DNA of 64,000 nucleotides from assembly GCF_904846415.1 (NCBI RefSeq), contig NZ_CAJHAR010000006.1, positions 62,001 through 126,000 on the forward strand, in the 5' to 3' direction. Source of the DNA: Psychrobacter piscatorii. Lineage in GTDB: Bacteria; Pseudomonadota; Gammaproteobacteria; Pseudomonadales; Moraxellaceae. The notes under the pieces were generated by a model. That model was given only the letters and a program-made list of their open reading frames with translations. It had not been told where the DNA came from and did not search any database. The stretch's first letter is position 1. Each line of letters begins with the position of its first letter. The translations under genes and the position numbers were made by a program. Of this stretch, positions 8,287 to 17,358 are shown piece by piece.

Positions 8287-9204
8287 ATGGAACTGAGGCA
8301 TTTACGCTACTTTGTGGCAGTTGCAGAAGAAAAAAGCTTTAATAAAGCGGCAACCCGTCTGTATATTTCACAGCCGCCGCTTAGTAGACAGATTAAGCAG
8401 TTAGAGGATGAGGTAGGTGTCATGCTTATTGATCGAGAAAATCGTCCGCTTAAGCTGACTGAAGCAGGCGAATTTTTTTATGATCATGCCATTCAGATAT
8501 TAAAAAAGTCAGATGATCTGCGTGCGATGACTATTCGTAAAGGCAATTTTGATAATACGCTGTCTATCGGCTTTGTCTCATCGATTCTATACGGGCTCTT
8601 GCCAAAGGTGATTGCCCATTTCCGCGAGGCATATCCTAATATAGAGATTAAACTTTATGAGCTGAACTCTTGGCAACAAACGCAAGGGTTGGTAGACGGA
8701 AAAATAGACGTGGGGTTTGGTAGGCTATTATTCGAGGACGCTTCTATTAGGCGGATGGTGCTTCGAGAGGAGAGTTTGGTCGTTGCTGTTCCTATTGATC
8801 ATCCTTTAGTAAAAGAAGGTCGCACCAGTCTCAGACTAATTGATCTGACCAACGAAAATCTATTGTTATATCCAACCGCGCCGCGCCCTAGCTTTATAGA
8901 TTATGTATTGGAATTGTTTGTAGCACGGAAATTAAAAGCCAATTATTTTACAGAAGTGCGTGAGTTGCATGTGGCACTGGGACTGGTGGCAGCAGGTGAG
9001 GGCTTGACCATTGTGCCAAAAACGCTTGAGCATTTGCGTAATCAAGAAGTGACTTATATCCCTTTTGAAGATGGATTGATCACCTCCCCAATTGTGATGA
9101 GTGTCAGACATTTTGACAAATCGGAGCTGCTAAAAACATTACTAAACGTTACTTATCAAATCTACGATGCAGAAGGTTTTGACTATAGGCGTGAGAGGAT
9201 TTGA
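8287..9204 (+). CDS. LysR-family regulator of benzoate/catechol degradation (BenM/CatM type)
   Basis: The protein has 305 residues. The winged helix-turn-helix is at about residues 1-60 (MELRHLRYFVAVAEEKSF, QPPLSRQIKQLE) and the effector-binding domain follows. Segments such as ENRPLKLTEAGEFFYDHA and GFVSSILYGLLPKVI are close to BenM/CatM, which respond to muconate and benzoate. It is divergent from catB and shares the operator region with it. AGGAAGAAAGAAG lies just upstream of the ATG. Whether it is closer to BenM or CatM cannot be decided by eye. A paralog lies at 62670-63683. Confidence 0.9.
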   Translation: MELRHLRYFVAVAEEKSFNKAATRLYISQPPLSRQIKQLEDEVGVMLIDRENRPLKLTEAGEFFYDHAIQILKKSDDLRAMTIRKGNFDNTLSIGFVSSILYGLLPKVIAHFREAYPNIEIKLYELNSWQQTQGLVDGKIDVGFGRLLFEDASIRRMVLREESLVVAVPIDHPLVKEGRTSLRLIDLTNENLLLYPTAPRPSFIDYVLELFVARKLKANYFTEVRELHVALGLVAAGEGLTIVPKTLEHLRNQEVTYIPFEDGLITSPIVMSVRHFDKSELLKTLLNVTYQIYDAEGFDYRRERI

Positions 9205-10050
9205 AAATATCTTAACATTTAAACTTTTACCTAAATAAAAATATGCGAACGTTTAGCTTAGCAGTTATCTACAAGCTATATTTATCATCGCAGTTTGGTA
9301 AGTTCAGCATTTTTTAAAACACTATAAGTGACTAAAATGATGGATGAAATGCTGCTTTTTTCAAATTGTCTGACTCCGCTATCAAGTCCGTACAATCAAA
9401 CCTGAGATATTTTAGTTACGCGTCCTGACGGCAAAAGTCAAACCACACCTTTCTTGGCGATCTATAGACCGAACTCTTTTTAGTGATAGTCCCACTACAA
9501 GCATGGCTCTTGTCTTGCGTCAGGGCGAAACAGTGTTTCGTTTTATCCTTCAATATCTCTCATTTCTCTTCGACCATTTTAAGTTGACGTTTATTCTAAG
9601 ATGGTTATCTTCTTGACAGCCTTGGCTTTAAATTTGTCACTTTAGTTTCTGATTTTTTGTCATGGCAAACTTTGATTAAGACGCTTACTTTGCCAATTTT
9701 GATCGTACAGTTTCTTAAACGTAGCTCAAACAGCGTCTTTTCATACAAAACAATAATGACGCTTGGGCGCTTTCTCATGCGTTTTTTAATCTTTAATCAA
9801 AAGTTCCACTGTAATTTCAATTAAACAATTCCTTATATAATTAGCTTTATAGGTATTAGCTATTCTTATATTTAATATTAATTTATAACGTTTGACTGTG
9901 ACTTTTCAGCAACATATATTAGAGAAAAACAAGTAAAACCTATTAAATTTAGCTATATACCATAAGGTGTAGCCTAATATGCTTCGGTAAATATATTAGG
10001 ATTTTTAATACTATTTTTTTAAATGCTTTACAAACAAAGGAATGTTTAAA
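9205..10050. other. 846-bp gene-poor region with an IS remnant
   Basis: No convincing gene is present. The stretch holds a diverged IS3-family 3' end in reverse orientation (about 9391-9546) and a possible weak terminator for the LysR gene (stem 9305-9312/9347-9354 with a long loop, followed by T residues). A segment near 9710-9742 resembles one near 21773-21805. The last ~200 bp is AT-rich and probably carries the promoter of the next gene. Confidence 0.6.
9391..9546 (-). repeat. Diverged IS3-family 3'-end remnant, copy 1
   Basis: Read on the minus strand this matches the segments at about 17161-17295 and 21645-21750. Shared blocks include GCAAGACAAGAGC, CTATAGATCGCCAAG and TGTGGTTTGAC. In the copy at 21645 the block encodes the transposase C-terminus LNYRSPRQMWF, so this is a decayed insertion-sequence end. 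Confidence 0.65.
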
Positions 10051-11112
10051 ATGAAAATTTATAACCACGAAAATCAAATGCTTCATCATCCGAAAAGTTA
10101 TTTTTCTCGAGGGAAAATGCGTCAGCCGCAAGAAAAGCCTGAGCGTTTGACTGAGCTTTTAAAAGCACCAGAAGCTCTAAAATTGAAAATCACGATGGCT
10201 AAAGAGATAGGTATAGCACCGATTTTAGCAGTACACGATTTGGGGTACGTGAATTTTTTGAAGAACGCCTACAGTGAGTGGATAGCGGTAGACGAAGACA
10301 TGGGTGAAGAGGTCCAGACTACTATCTATATGCCAAATAATAATGATGGCTTGAGTATTTTGGCAAAAGCCGCTAAGTATCAAGCGGATGGCAGTGCCCC
10401 TATTGGTGAACATTCATGGACGTCTATTTACTGGTCGGCTCAAACGGCACTTAATGCAGCCGAGGCCTTATTAAACGATGGTGACAATCAAAATCTTAAT
10501 CAAAACAATGTGCAAATATGCCTGACCAGACCTGCAGGCCATCATGCTCGTAAGAGCGCAGCAGGTGGGTTTTGCTATCTAAATAATGCTGCCATCATCG
10601 CTGAACATCTACGTCAAAAATTTCAAAAAATCGCCATTATCGATACGGATATGCATCATGGTCAGGGTATTCAAGAAATATTCTACGACCGCAAAGATGT
10701 GTTATATACGTCTGTACATGGTAGTCCTATCAATTTTTATCCAGTCGTCGCCGGTCATGAGCACGAACGAGGTGAAGGCGTGGGCTATGGATATAACATC
10801 AATTTTCCGATGCCACACGGCACAGATGAATCTGGATTTTTTCATTACATCGATCAATCAATCGACGCTTTGAAACTCTTTGACCCAGACGTTATTGTTC
10901 ATGTTTTAGGGTTTGATGTTTATAAAGATGATCCACAAGCCAAATGTCATGTTAGCACTGAAGGCTTCAAAATTTTGGCAGAGAAAATCCAAGCAATAAA
11001 CAAACCGGTCATTGTGCTGGTCGAAGGAGGGTATTGCATAGAAAAGCTCAATGAAAATTTACAAGCTTTCCTCTCTGGGTTTACTGCGGAAAAGATCGTC
11101 AATAATGACTAG
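10051..11112 (+). CDS. Histone-deacetylase-fold amidohydrolase, acetylpolyamine amidohydrolase-like
   Basis: The protein (353 residues) has the arginase/HDAC fold. The zinc ligands are expected at Asp200 and His202 (DTDMHHGQG) and Asp289 (GFD); the active-site His pair is His164-His165 (RPAGHH), and an EGGY motif near the end supplies the transition-state Tyr. The N-terminal VHDLGYVNFLKNAYSEW resembles the Mycoplana acetylpolyamine amidohydrolase, so it may deacetylate acetylated polyamines or related amides in the cytoplasm. I chose the ATG at 10051 because AAAGGA is nine bases upstream; the ATG at 10042 lies against it. It starts a cluster with a carbamoylase-like hydrolase, a symporter and a ThDP enzyme. 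Confidence 0.85.
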   Translation: MKIYNHENQMLHHPKSYFSRGKMRQPQEKPERLTELLKAPEALKLKITMAKEIGIAPILAVHDLGYVNFLKNAYSEWIAVDEDMGEEVQTTIYMPNNNDGLSILAKAAKYQADGSAPIGEHSWTSIYWSAQTALNAAEALLNDGDNQNLNQNNVQICLTRPAGHHARKSAAGGFCYLNNAAIIAEHLRQKFQKIAIIDTDMHHGQGIQEIFYDRKDVLYTSVHGSPINFYPVVAGHEHERGEGVGYGYNINFPMPHGTDESGFFHYIDQSIDALKLFDPDVIVHVLGFDVYKDDPQAKCHVSTEGFKILAEKIQAINKPVIVLVEGGYCIEKLNENLQAFLSGFTAEKIVNND

Positions 11113-11184
11113 TTATAGTTAAGCTATTACTGATTGTTTATCGAGATATCTAACGAAATTAGAGCCTTTAGAGGTTGGACTAAA

Positions 11185-12432
11185 ATGATAAAAAATACTG
11201 AGATCACTGCCAATGAGAGTCGCTTATGGGCCTCTTTGATGGATATGGCCAAGGTTGGTCCAGGTATTGCTGGAGGCAGCAATAGACAGGCGCTAACAGA
11301 TGAAGATAGTGAAGGTCGTACTCTTTTCAAGAATTGGTGTGAAGCTGAAAGTATGGTGGTAAAAGTTGATGAGCTTGGCTCTATGTTCGCTTTTAGAGCG
11401 GGTACTGATCCAAGTGCACGACCCATCATGATAGGTTCTCATCTCGATACGCAGCCTACAGGCGGTAAATATGATGGTATTTTGGGCGTTTTGGCTGGCC
11501 TAGAAGTGGTGCGTTCACTTAATGAGCATAACATTAAAACTAAACACCCAATCGTTATCGCAAACTGGACAAATGAAGAAGGTTCACGCTTCGCACCCTC
11601 CATGATTGCATCAGGCGTCTATGCTGATAAATATGATCTCGAATATGCATATCATTGCAAAGATCCAGACGGCATTAGCATAAAAGATGAGTTGATACGC
11701 ACAGGTTGGCTCGGCGATATGCCCGTTGGGGAGCCTAAAATACAGGCTTATTACGAATACCATATTGAGCAAGGTCCCATCTTAGAAGCAGAAGATAAGT
11801 TAATAGGGGTGGTGACGCATGGTCAAGGCTTGGCTGCTCTTGAAGTGACATTGACAGGCAAGGCTGCTCATACTGGCTCGACACCAATGACGATGAGGTC
11901 AAACGCTTCTTTAACAATGGCCAAAATAATTCATGTTACCCATGATTTGATCATGGATAACCAACCCAATACCGCAGTGTCAGTGGGTAAGATTGATGTT
12001 TCTCCAAACTCTCGTAATGTGCTTCCGAGCAAAGTGGTATTCACCATAGATATCAGGGCAGCTGCGCAAGATAAATTTGATGAGTTATGTGATCAGATAA
12101 AAGCTAAAGTTCATCAAATATCATCTGCGCTGGATGTGAGTTGCTCAATTGAGGTAGTAGGGCACAAAAATCCTGTCGCTTTTGATACTAAATTAGTAGA
12201 CATCATTCGTGGTGCAACGAGTAAGTTGGGCTACTCGAATATTGATATTTGTTCTGGTGCTGGACATGATGCCTTTTGGATAGCAGATGTGGCACCTTCC
12301 GCAATGATTATGTGCCCTTGCGTGGATGGTATATCGCACAATGAAGATGAAGAGATTTTCTCTGAATGGGCGATTGCAGGCACTAATGTGTTGTTACATG
12401 CGGTGTTAGAAACAGCGATTATAGAAAACTGA
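11185..12432 (+). CDS. M20-family amidase: N-carbamoyl-L-amino acid hydrolase / allantoate amidohydrolase type
   Basis: The protein has 415 residues from the ATG at 11185, which has GAGG ten bases upstream. It is a metal-dependent M20 hydrolase: GSHLDTQPTGGKYDGILGV carries the metal-binding His and Asp, NEEGSRF the acidic residues, and YHIEQGP and SGAGHDA are typical of hydantoinase/carbamoylase family members. Such enzymes remove a carbamoyl group from N-carbamoyl amino acids, ureidoglycine or beta-ureidopropionate. It lies 72 bp after the HDAC-like gene and is probably co-transcribed with it. The exact substrate cannot be told from sequence. Confidence 0.88.
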   Translation: MIKNTEITANESRLWASLMDMAKVGPGIAGGSNRQALTDEDSEGRTLFKNWCEAESMVVKVDELGSMFAFRAGTDPSARPIMIGSHLDTQPTGGKYDGILGVLAGLEVVRSLNEHNIKTKHPIVIANWTNEEGSRFAPSMIASGVYADKYDLEYAYHCKDPDGISIKDELIRTGWLGDMPVGEPKIQAYYEYHIEQGPILEAEDKLIGVVTHGQGLAALEVTLTGKAAHTGSTPMTMRSNASLTMAKIIHVTHDLIMDNQPNTAVSVGKIDVSPNSRNVLPSKVVFTIDIRAAAQDKFDELCDQIKAKVHQISSALDVSCSIEVVGHKNPVAFDTKLVDIIRGATSKLGYSNIDICSGAGHDAFWIADVAPSAMIMCPCVDGISHNEDEEIFSEWAIAGTNVLLHAVLETAIIEN

Positions 12433-12665
12433 TAGGTACCATGGGCAGGGCATTTAATAGGTATTTCATGATCGTAAAGCATAGAAGCGCTCTATAAATC
12501 AGTAACGTTCCTATGCCCTACAGTATTCACAAAGCAAGTTTTTTTGATAATGACTCATTGTCGATGAATGCTTAAGGGTGAGCGATATAAAATTTATGAG
12601 GACAATTGCTCGACTTAATAATATAACAAGGATGTTCAATATAAGAACCTCCCTCCATTCTAAAA

Positions 12666-13934
12666 GTGGTCAGTTGTTTCGGTGTTGGTGGTGCGACGTT
12701 ATTAGGTTTTATGCAGAATGGCTTTTTATATGGGATGGGACAACAATGGCTAAATTTTGCGATTTTCATATCAGGCGTGCTGATGCTGGCGTTCTTTTTA
12801 AAGAAAATTCGGGCAATTGGCGAAAAGTATCAAATGGTGACCATTGCAGATTATACGGTTTTAAGGTTTGGCGAGGGCGCTAGAATTCCTACAGTTGTAA
12901 GTGTTTTAGTTGCAAACTGTGCGTTGACAGGAATGCAATTTGCAGCCATTGCCACCATACTTAATTTGACAATGGGATTAAATATAACAACTGGTATTTT
13001 AATCAGTTGGGTTTTACTGACGTTAAAAACCTATTACGGTGGAATGAAGTCCGTAATTTGGCAAGACGCCTTTCATGGAACAATACAGACAGTTGGTGTT
13101 TTTATCCTGTTTGTAACCGTAATCTTGGCGTCTGGTGGCTTGCAAGTAGTGTCTAAACAAGCCGAACTTGCTAATCAGAGTGAGTTTTTGAGTATACTTG
13201 GTATCTCACCTTCTGAAGTATTTGTTTATCTATTAACCATTGGGGCTTATCAGTTCCTTAGACAGGACTTATGGCAAAGATTTTGGGCTGCGGGCAGCGC
13301 TAAAATAGCCAGAAACGGATATTGGATAGCTGTTGTCTTAGGTGCTGTGACTGCCTTCATGATTATTGCTATCGGTGTTATGGCCCGCTTTGGATTGAAT
13401 CTAGGAGACATTGACTCTAGTCTCACTTATTACATAGTTATTGGAGACGTATTTAGTTTTCCGATGATTGTAGTGATGATTATTGCCCTACTTGCAACGG
13501 TCATATCAACAGCCGACTCTTTTTGTATGGCTGGCGCCTCCTCAATTATAAACGATATCATTAAACCAAGACTACAGGATAGCCCGGATCTTGATAGTCG
13601 CTTGTTAAAGTATAGTCGCCTTTCAGTTCTGATAGTTTCAATATTCTCTTTACTGCTAGCGCTATCTATCCCGAAATTGGTTGGTTTATGGGTGACAGGT
13701 GCCGCTATGTTAGTGTCAAGTTTGTTAGCGCCAGTGATTGCTGGTCTATTCTGGAAAAAAGCGACTCGATTGGGTGGCGTAGTGGCCATGTGGGTTGGTT
13801 TAATCGTTGCAGTAACTTGGCAAATACTTGGACATCCATTTGGTTTGCATCCGATATTTATTGGTTTCCCAGTCTCAGTCTTGTTAGTTATTGTTGTGTC
13901 GTTAATGACTAGTGATAACAGTAGTAATATTTGA
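12666..13934 (+). pseudogene. Sodium:solute symporter (SSS family), lacking its N-terminus
   Basis: The reading frame encodes 422 residues with about eleven membrane helices. It has the SSS features ATVISTADSFCMAG (the TM8 region that contributes to the Na2 site) and GGMKSVIWQDAFHG. It opens directly with VVSCFGVGGATLLG, which in full-length symporters belongs to the second membrane helix. About 60 residues, including TM1, are missing. An in-frame TAA lies at 12642-12644, no ATG with an SD is upstream, and the other frames do not encode a missing helix. It is therefore most likely a 5'-deleted gene. Its former substrate may be linked to the hydrolases before it. Confidence 0.75.
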
Positions 13935-14192
13935 TAACTGACGAGTTATGTACTCAACTATCGTTCTTTACTAAAAAATGATGATGGGAAGATCTCTTAT
14001 ATAAATTATTGTTAACCATTGATACACCATATTAGCAGAGGTCAATAAAACACTATTTTTGCAAGAAGTCTAATATTTAAAGTGGTTGTCCCTTCATTAT
14101 CCTAATAAAGGGATTTATGGGGTAATCAGATAACTTATCATTTAAATCATAGCGTCATAGTCAATATTTTCAAAGTAATGTGGAGATAAAAA

Positions 14193-15860
14193 ATGAGTAA
14201 TACAATCCATGGTGGTCAAGCAATCGTAGACAGTCTCCAATTACATGGGGTTAATCGTACCTATGTTGTTCCTGGTGAAAGTTATCTATCGGTATTAGAT
14301 GGATTATACAGTGCTGATATCCAAACAATCGTATGTCGACATGAGGCGGCCTGTACCTATATGGCAGACGCTCATGGTAAATTTACGGGTAAGCCTGGTA
14401 TCGCTATGGTGACTCGTGGACCGGGAGCGGCACAAGCTTATACTGGTATTCATACGGCATGGCAAGATGGTGTACCGCTTATATTGTTTATTGGACTTAT
14501 CCCTGTTTCTGACAGAGACCGAGAGTCGTTCCAAGAGTTTGACCCCAATCAGTGGTTTGGCAGTCAATGTAAGCGCGTATTAATATTAGATGAAGTGTCA
14601 AGAGCCTCTGAGATTGTCGCAAAAGCATTTCATGCAGCGTTAGAGGGGAGACCGGGTCCTGTGGTTGTCGGACTGCCTGAAGATATCATCAAACAGCAGT
14701 TCCATGGGCAATTGCATCCAGTGATTCCCATCGCTGAAGGTGCGGTAAGTGATGGCAAGCTTGATATAATAGTAGATGCATTATCGACTGCCAAAAAGCC
14801 GCTGATTTTTGCAGGAGGGCAAAATTGGACGACAGAGACTTCTACCCAGCTAACGAAGTTCGCCGAAGACAACGCCATTCCTGTTATTCATGATTGGCGT
14901 GCCTCAGACAGAGTAGCTTTTGACTCTCCTGCCCATGCAGGTTACCTAGGTTATGGGCGCTCGGATGACTGTGCCGCGTTAATTGAAGACGCCGATATAG
15001 TGCTGACGATAGGTACTGTATTAGGGGACGTGGCTAGTGATGGGTATAAGTTAAGACAGTCCTTTGAAAAGCCTAATTATATTGTTAATTTAGATACAAG
15101 CTTGCGCGGTCATAGTGGTTCAGTGACTGAGCATATCGTCGCTAGTCCTATTAGCTTTACCAAAGCAATTAGCCAAACGTCGCTGGCAAGTTCAGATTCT
15201 CGAAAAGCTTGGTTTAACTATTGTCATGAGCAGCAAAGAAAAGATTGTGTTTTTCCAGAAATACTCGTAACAACTGATAGTGCTGAGCAAACAAATACTG
15301 ATCAGACATACGCCAGCATGACCCAAGTTATCAAAGCGTTGACTGAACAGTTACCTGATGATGCTGTCTACAGTTTTGGCGCTGGCAATCATTGCCTATG
15401 GGCGCAGAAGTTTTTACCAACGAATATTTTTCCAAGTCAGTTGAGTAGTAGAAATGGGGCAATGGGCTATAGTGTGCCGGCAGGTATCGCAGCTGCATTA
15501 GAGTCGCCTGAACGTTTATCGATAGTGGTTACTGGTGATGGCGAGTTTATGATGAATGAGGCAGAGCTATCCACATCTACTCGTTATGATGCGCCTGTTT
15601 TAATTGTCTTAATGGACAATCAGCAATTTGGTACCATTCGCCAACATCAAGAAGCGCATTATCCTGATCGAGTGTCTGGCACTCAGTTGCAGAACCCAGA
15701 TTTTGCAGCACTCGCCAACGCTTTTGGGGCACATGGTATACGAATCGATAATAACAAAGATATCGCAACTAGTGTGACCGATGCGTTGAGAATCGTCACA
15801 AAAGAGCGCAAGACTGTATTGCTACATGTGATTACAGATCCTGATGAGCTAACACCTTAG
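14193..15860 (+). CDS. Thiamine-diphosphate-dependent enzyme, acetolactate synthase-like family
   Basis: The protein (555 residues) has the three-domain layout of acetolactate-synthase/decarboxylase-type ThDP enzymes. The cofactor-activating glutamate is Glu51 (CRHEAA). The central domain covers roughly 190-330. The ThDP/Mg motif GDG...N is at about 448-477 (GDGEFMMNEAEL, then DNQQFG). It has GGAGAT just before the ATG. It may decarboxylate or carboligate a 2-oxo acid formed from the amine or amino acid handled by the neighbouring hydrolases. There is no regulatory ilvN subunit nearby, so branched-chain biosynthesis is unlikely. Confidence 0.85.
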   Translation: MSNTIHGGQAIVDSLQLHGVNRTYVVPGESYLSVLDGLYSADIQTIVCRHEAACTYMADAHGKFTGKPGIAMVTRGPGAAQAYTGIHTAWQDGVPLILFIGLIPVSDRDRESFQEFDPNQWFGSQCKRVLILDEVSRASEIVAKAFHAALEGRPGPVVVGLPEDIIKQQFHGQLHPVIPIAEGAVSDGKLDIIVDALSTAKKPLIFAGGQNWTTETSTQLTKFAEDNAIPVIHDWRASDRVAFDSPAHAGYLGYGRSDDCAALIEDADIVLTIGTVLGDVASDGYKLRQSFEKPNYIVNLDTSLRGHSGSVTEHIVASPISFTKAISQTSLASSDSRKAWFNYCHEQQRKDCVFPEILVTTDSAEQTNTDQTYASMTQVIKALTEQLPDDAVYSFGAGNHCLWAQKFLPTNIFPSQLSSRNGAMGYSVPAGIAAALESPERLSIVVTGDGEFMMNEAELSTSTRYDAPVLIVLMDNQQFGTIRQHQEAHYPDRVSGTQLQNPDFAALANAFGAHGIRIDNNKDIATSVTDALRIVTKERKTVLLHVITDPDELTP

Positions 15861-16023
15861 CTATCCATTAGCTTGTCTTGACAAAACAGGGTCATGACAA
15901 GCCATACAATAAATAAGCATTTATACTGGCCCATTATCTCTAGCTGTATTGTATTATGGACTAAGGACAACAATGAAAGGCGCGCTGAAAATTTAGCGGT
16001 TAAATGCGTATCGCAAAGACTAA

Positions 16024-16045
16024 GCCTGCCATAGTTTTGGTAGGC
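16024..16045 (+). terminator. Possible terminator after the ThDP enzyme gene
   Basis: GCCTGCCA and TGGTAGGC form an 8-bp stem with one G-U pair around a 6-nt loop, followed by CCTTTC. The T-run is poor, so this is only a weak candidate. Confidence 0.35.
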
Positions 16046-16098
16046 CTTTCATATTAATTGGTTATCAATATATTTAGAATATAAGTGCTGAAATTACC

Positions 16099-17022
16099 AT
16101 GATACAACGGAAATTAGCAGACAATTTAAACTGGACATTACTGCACGTATTAATTGCTATATGTGAAGAGGGCAGTATTAGCGCGGCGGCTGATCGTCTC
16201 AATATTACCCAATCTGCCGTTAGCCAAAGTCTCAAAAAGCTTGAAGAGCAACTTGAAAGCCAGCTTGTGATTCGTAATACCAAGCCGCTGGAGCTTACAC
16301 CGATTGGTCGCTATTGCCTTCAAGTGGCTCAAACAATATTTACAGAGATTACGTCTATTGAAGCGATGAGAGGCAGTAATCTACACCTTTTAGAAGGTAA
16401 CATTAAACTATTGGTCGCTAGTCGCCTTCATAATCCTAAATATAATGATTTTTTAGTCTATTTCAAAAAGAAGTATCCAAACATTACGTTAGATTTGACG
16501 GTCAAATCAAGTATGGATATTTTAAATGATTTAAAGCAAAAAAATCCCGCTATTGGTATTTGTTTAGCAAAGCATACATCCGATACACTCAATCAAAAGA
16601 TGCTTTTTAATCAACGTTATTATCTATATTGTGGCTATCACCATCCTTTATTTTCGGTGAAGGAATTGAGTTTTAGTAATATATTAAAAGAAAATTTTAT
16701 TGCATTTAATAGCGAAGCGATTGGTGATGTGCTCTCGCCAATAACGTTATTTAAAGAAGCCCATGATTTTACTGGTCATGTTAGTGCCTACACAAATAAC
16801 TTAGATGAACTGGTTCGACTGATTTACACAGGATATGGCATAGGCGCTTTGCCAGATCAATTCGTTGCTGCGACTCATCTAGCATCTAAACTTAGACGTT
16901 TGCCCCCAAGTGATGGGATTGCGGACATACCTATATATATTTTTTGGCACAAGCATCGCGCTTTGTCTGCTATCGAAGCCAAATTTATCGAGGAAATTAT
17001 AGAGTTTGATGTTTCTCTTTGA
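16099..17022 (+). CDS. LysR-family transcriptional regulator
   Basis: The protein has 307 residues. The helix-turn-helix is near residues 15-75 (SISAAADRLNITQSAVSQSL, KLEEQL) and a LysR substrate-binding domain follows. It is clearly less like BenM than the regulator at 8287. It lies downstream of, and in the same direction as, the amidohydrolase/ThDP cluster and may control it, which is inferred from position only. A good terminator (17108-17148) follows. Confidence 0.88.
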   Translation: MIQRKLADNLNWTLLHVLIAICEEGSISAAADRLNITQSAVSQSLKKLEEQLESQLVIRNTKPLELTPIGRYCLQVAQTIFTEITSIEAMRGSNLHLLEGNIKLLVASRLHNPKYNDFLVYFKKKYPNITLDLTVKSSMDILNDLKQKNPAIGICLAKHTSDTLNQKMLFNQRYYLYCGYHHPLFSVKELSFSNILKENFIAFNSEAIGDVLSPITLFKEAHDFTGHVSAYTNNLDELVRLIYTGYGIGALPDQFVAATHLASKLRRLPPSDGIADIPIYIFWHKHRALSAIEAKFIEEIIEFDVSL

Positions 17023-17107
17023 TCGACATTCTGTAAAGGCTTTATTATCTAATTTGCAATGATCCAGAACTATTATAGTTTTTAGATAATACCTATGACA
17101 TCAACAA

Positions 17108-17148
17108 AGCCTGTCAAGCGATGAAATATAAAGCTTGGCAGGCTTTTT
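17108..17148 (+). terminator. Rho-independent terminator after the LysR gene
   Basis: AGCCTGTCAAGC (17108-17119) pairs with GCTTGGCAGGCT (17133-17144) with one mismatch, followed by TTTTT. Confidence 0.75.
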
Positions 17149-17160
17149 GGGTTTTGAGAA

Positions 17161-17295
17161 TACTGCTTTGCAGTGCTGCAAGACAAGAGCTGTGCTCACA
17201 GTGAAACGAGTATTAAAAAGGGTTTGAGCTATAGATAGCCAAGAAAGATGTGGCCTGACTTTTACCATCAGGCTGCGTAAGTAAAATATTTATTC
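17161..17295 (+). repeat. Diverged IS3-family 3'-end remnant, copy 2
   Basis: This segment is homologous to the reverse complement of 9391-9546 and to 21645-21750. It carries the same small insert (GCAAGACAAGAGC, AGTGAAACGAG) upstream of the transposase-end block GCTATAGATAGCCAAGAAAG. Here the frame is broken. It fills most of the 335-bp gap before the flavoprotein gene. Confidence 0.65.
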
Positions 17296-17358
17296 GCTTA
17301 TTTGTATCAGTACCAGTAAAATGCGAGACTGTTTTCTACACGAGTTTATGAGTAACCA

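Noticed and set aside
14193-15860. Acetolactate synthase large subunit (ilvB/ilvI)
   Set aside because: No regulatory subunit or branched-chain genes are near, and the protein belongs to a catabolic-type context; the general ThDP family call is safer.
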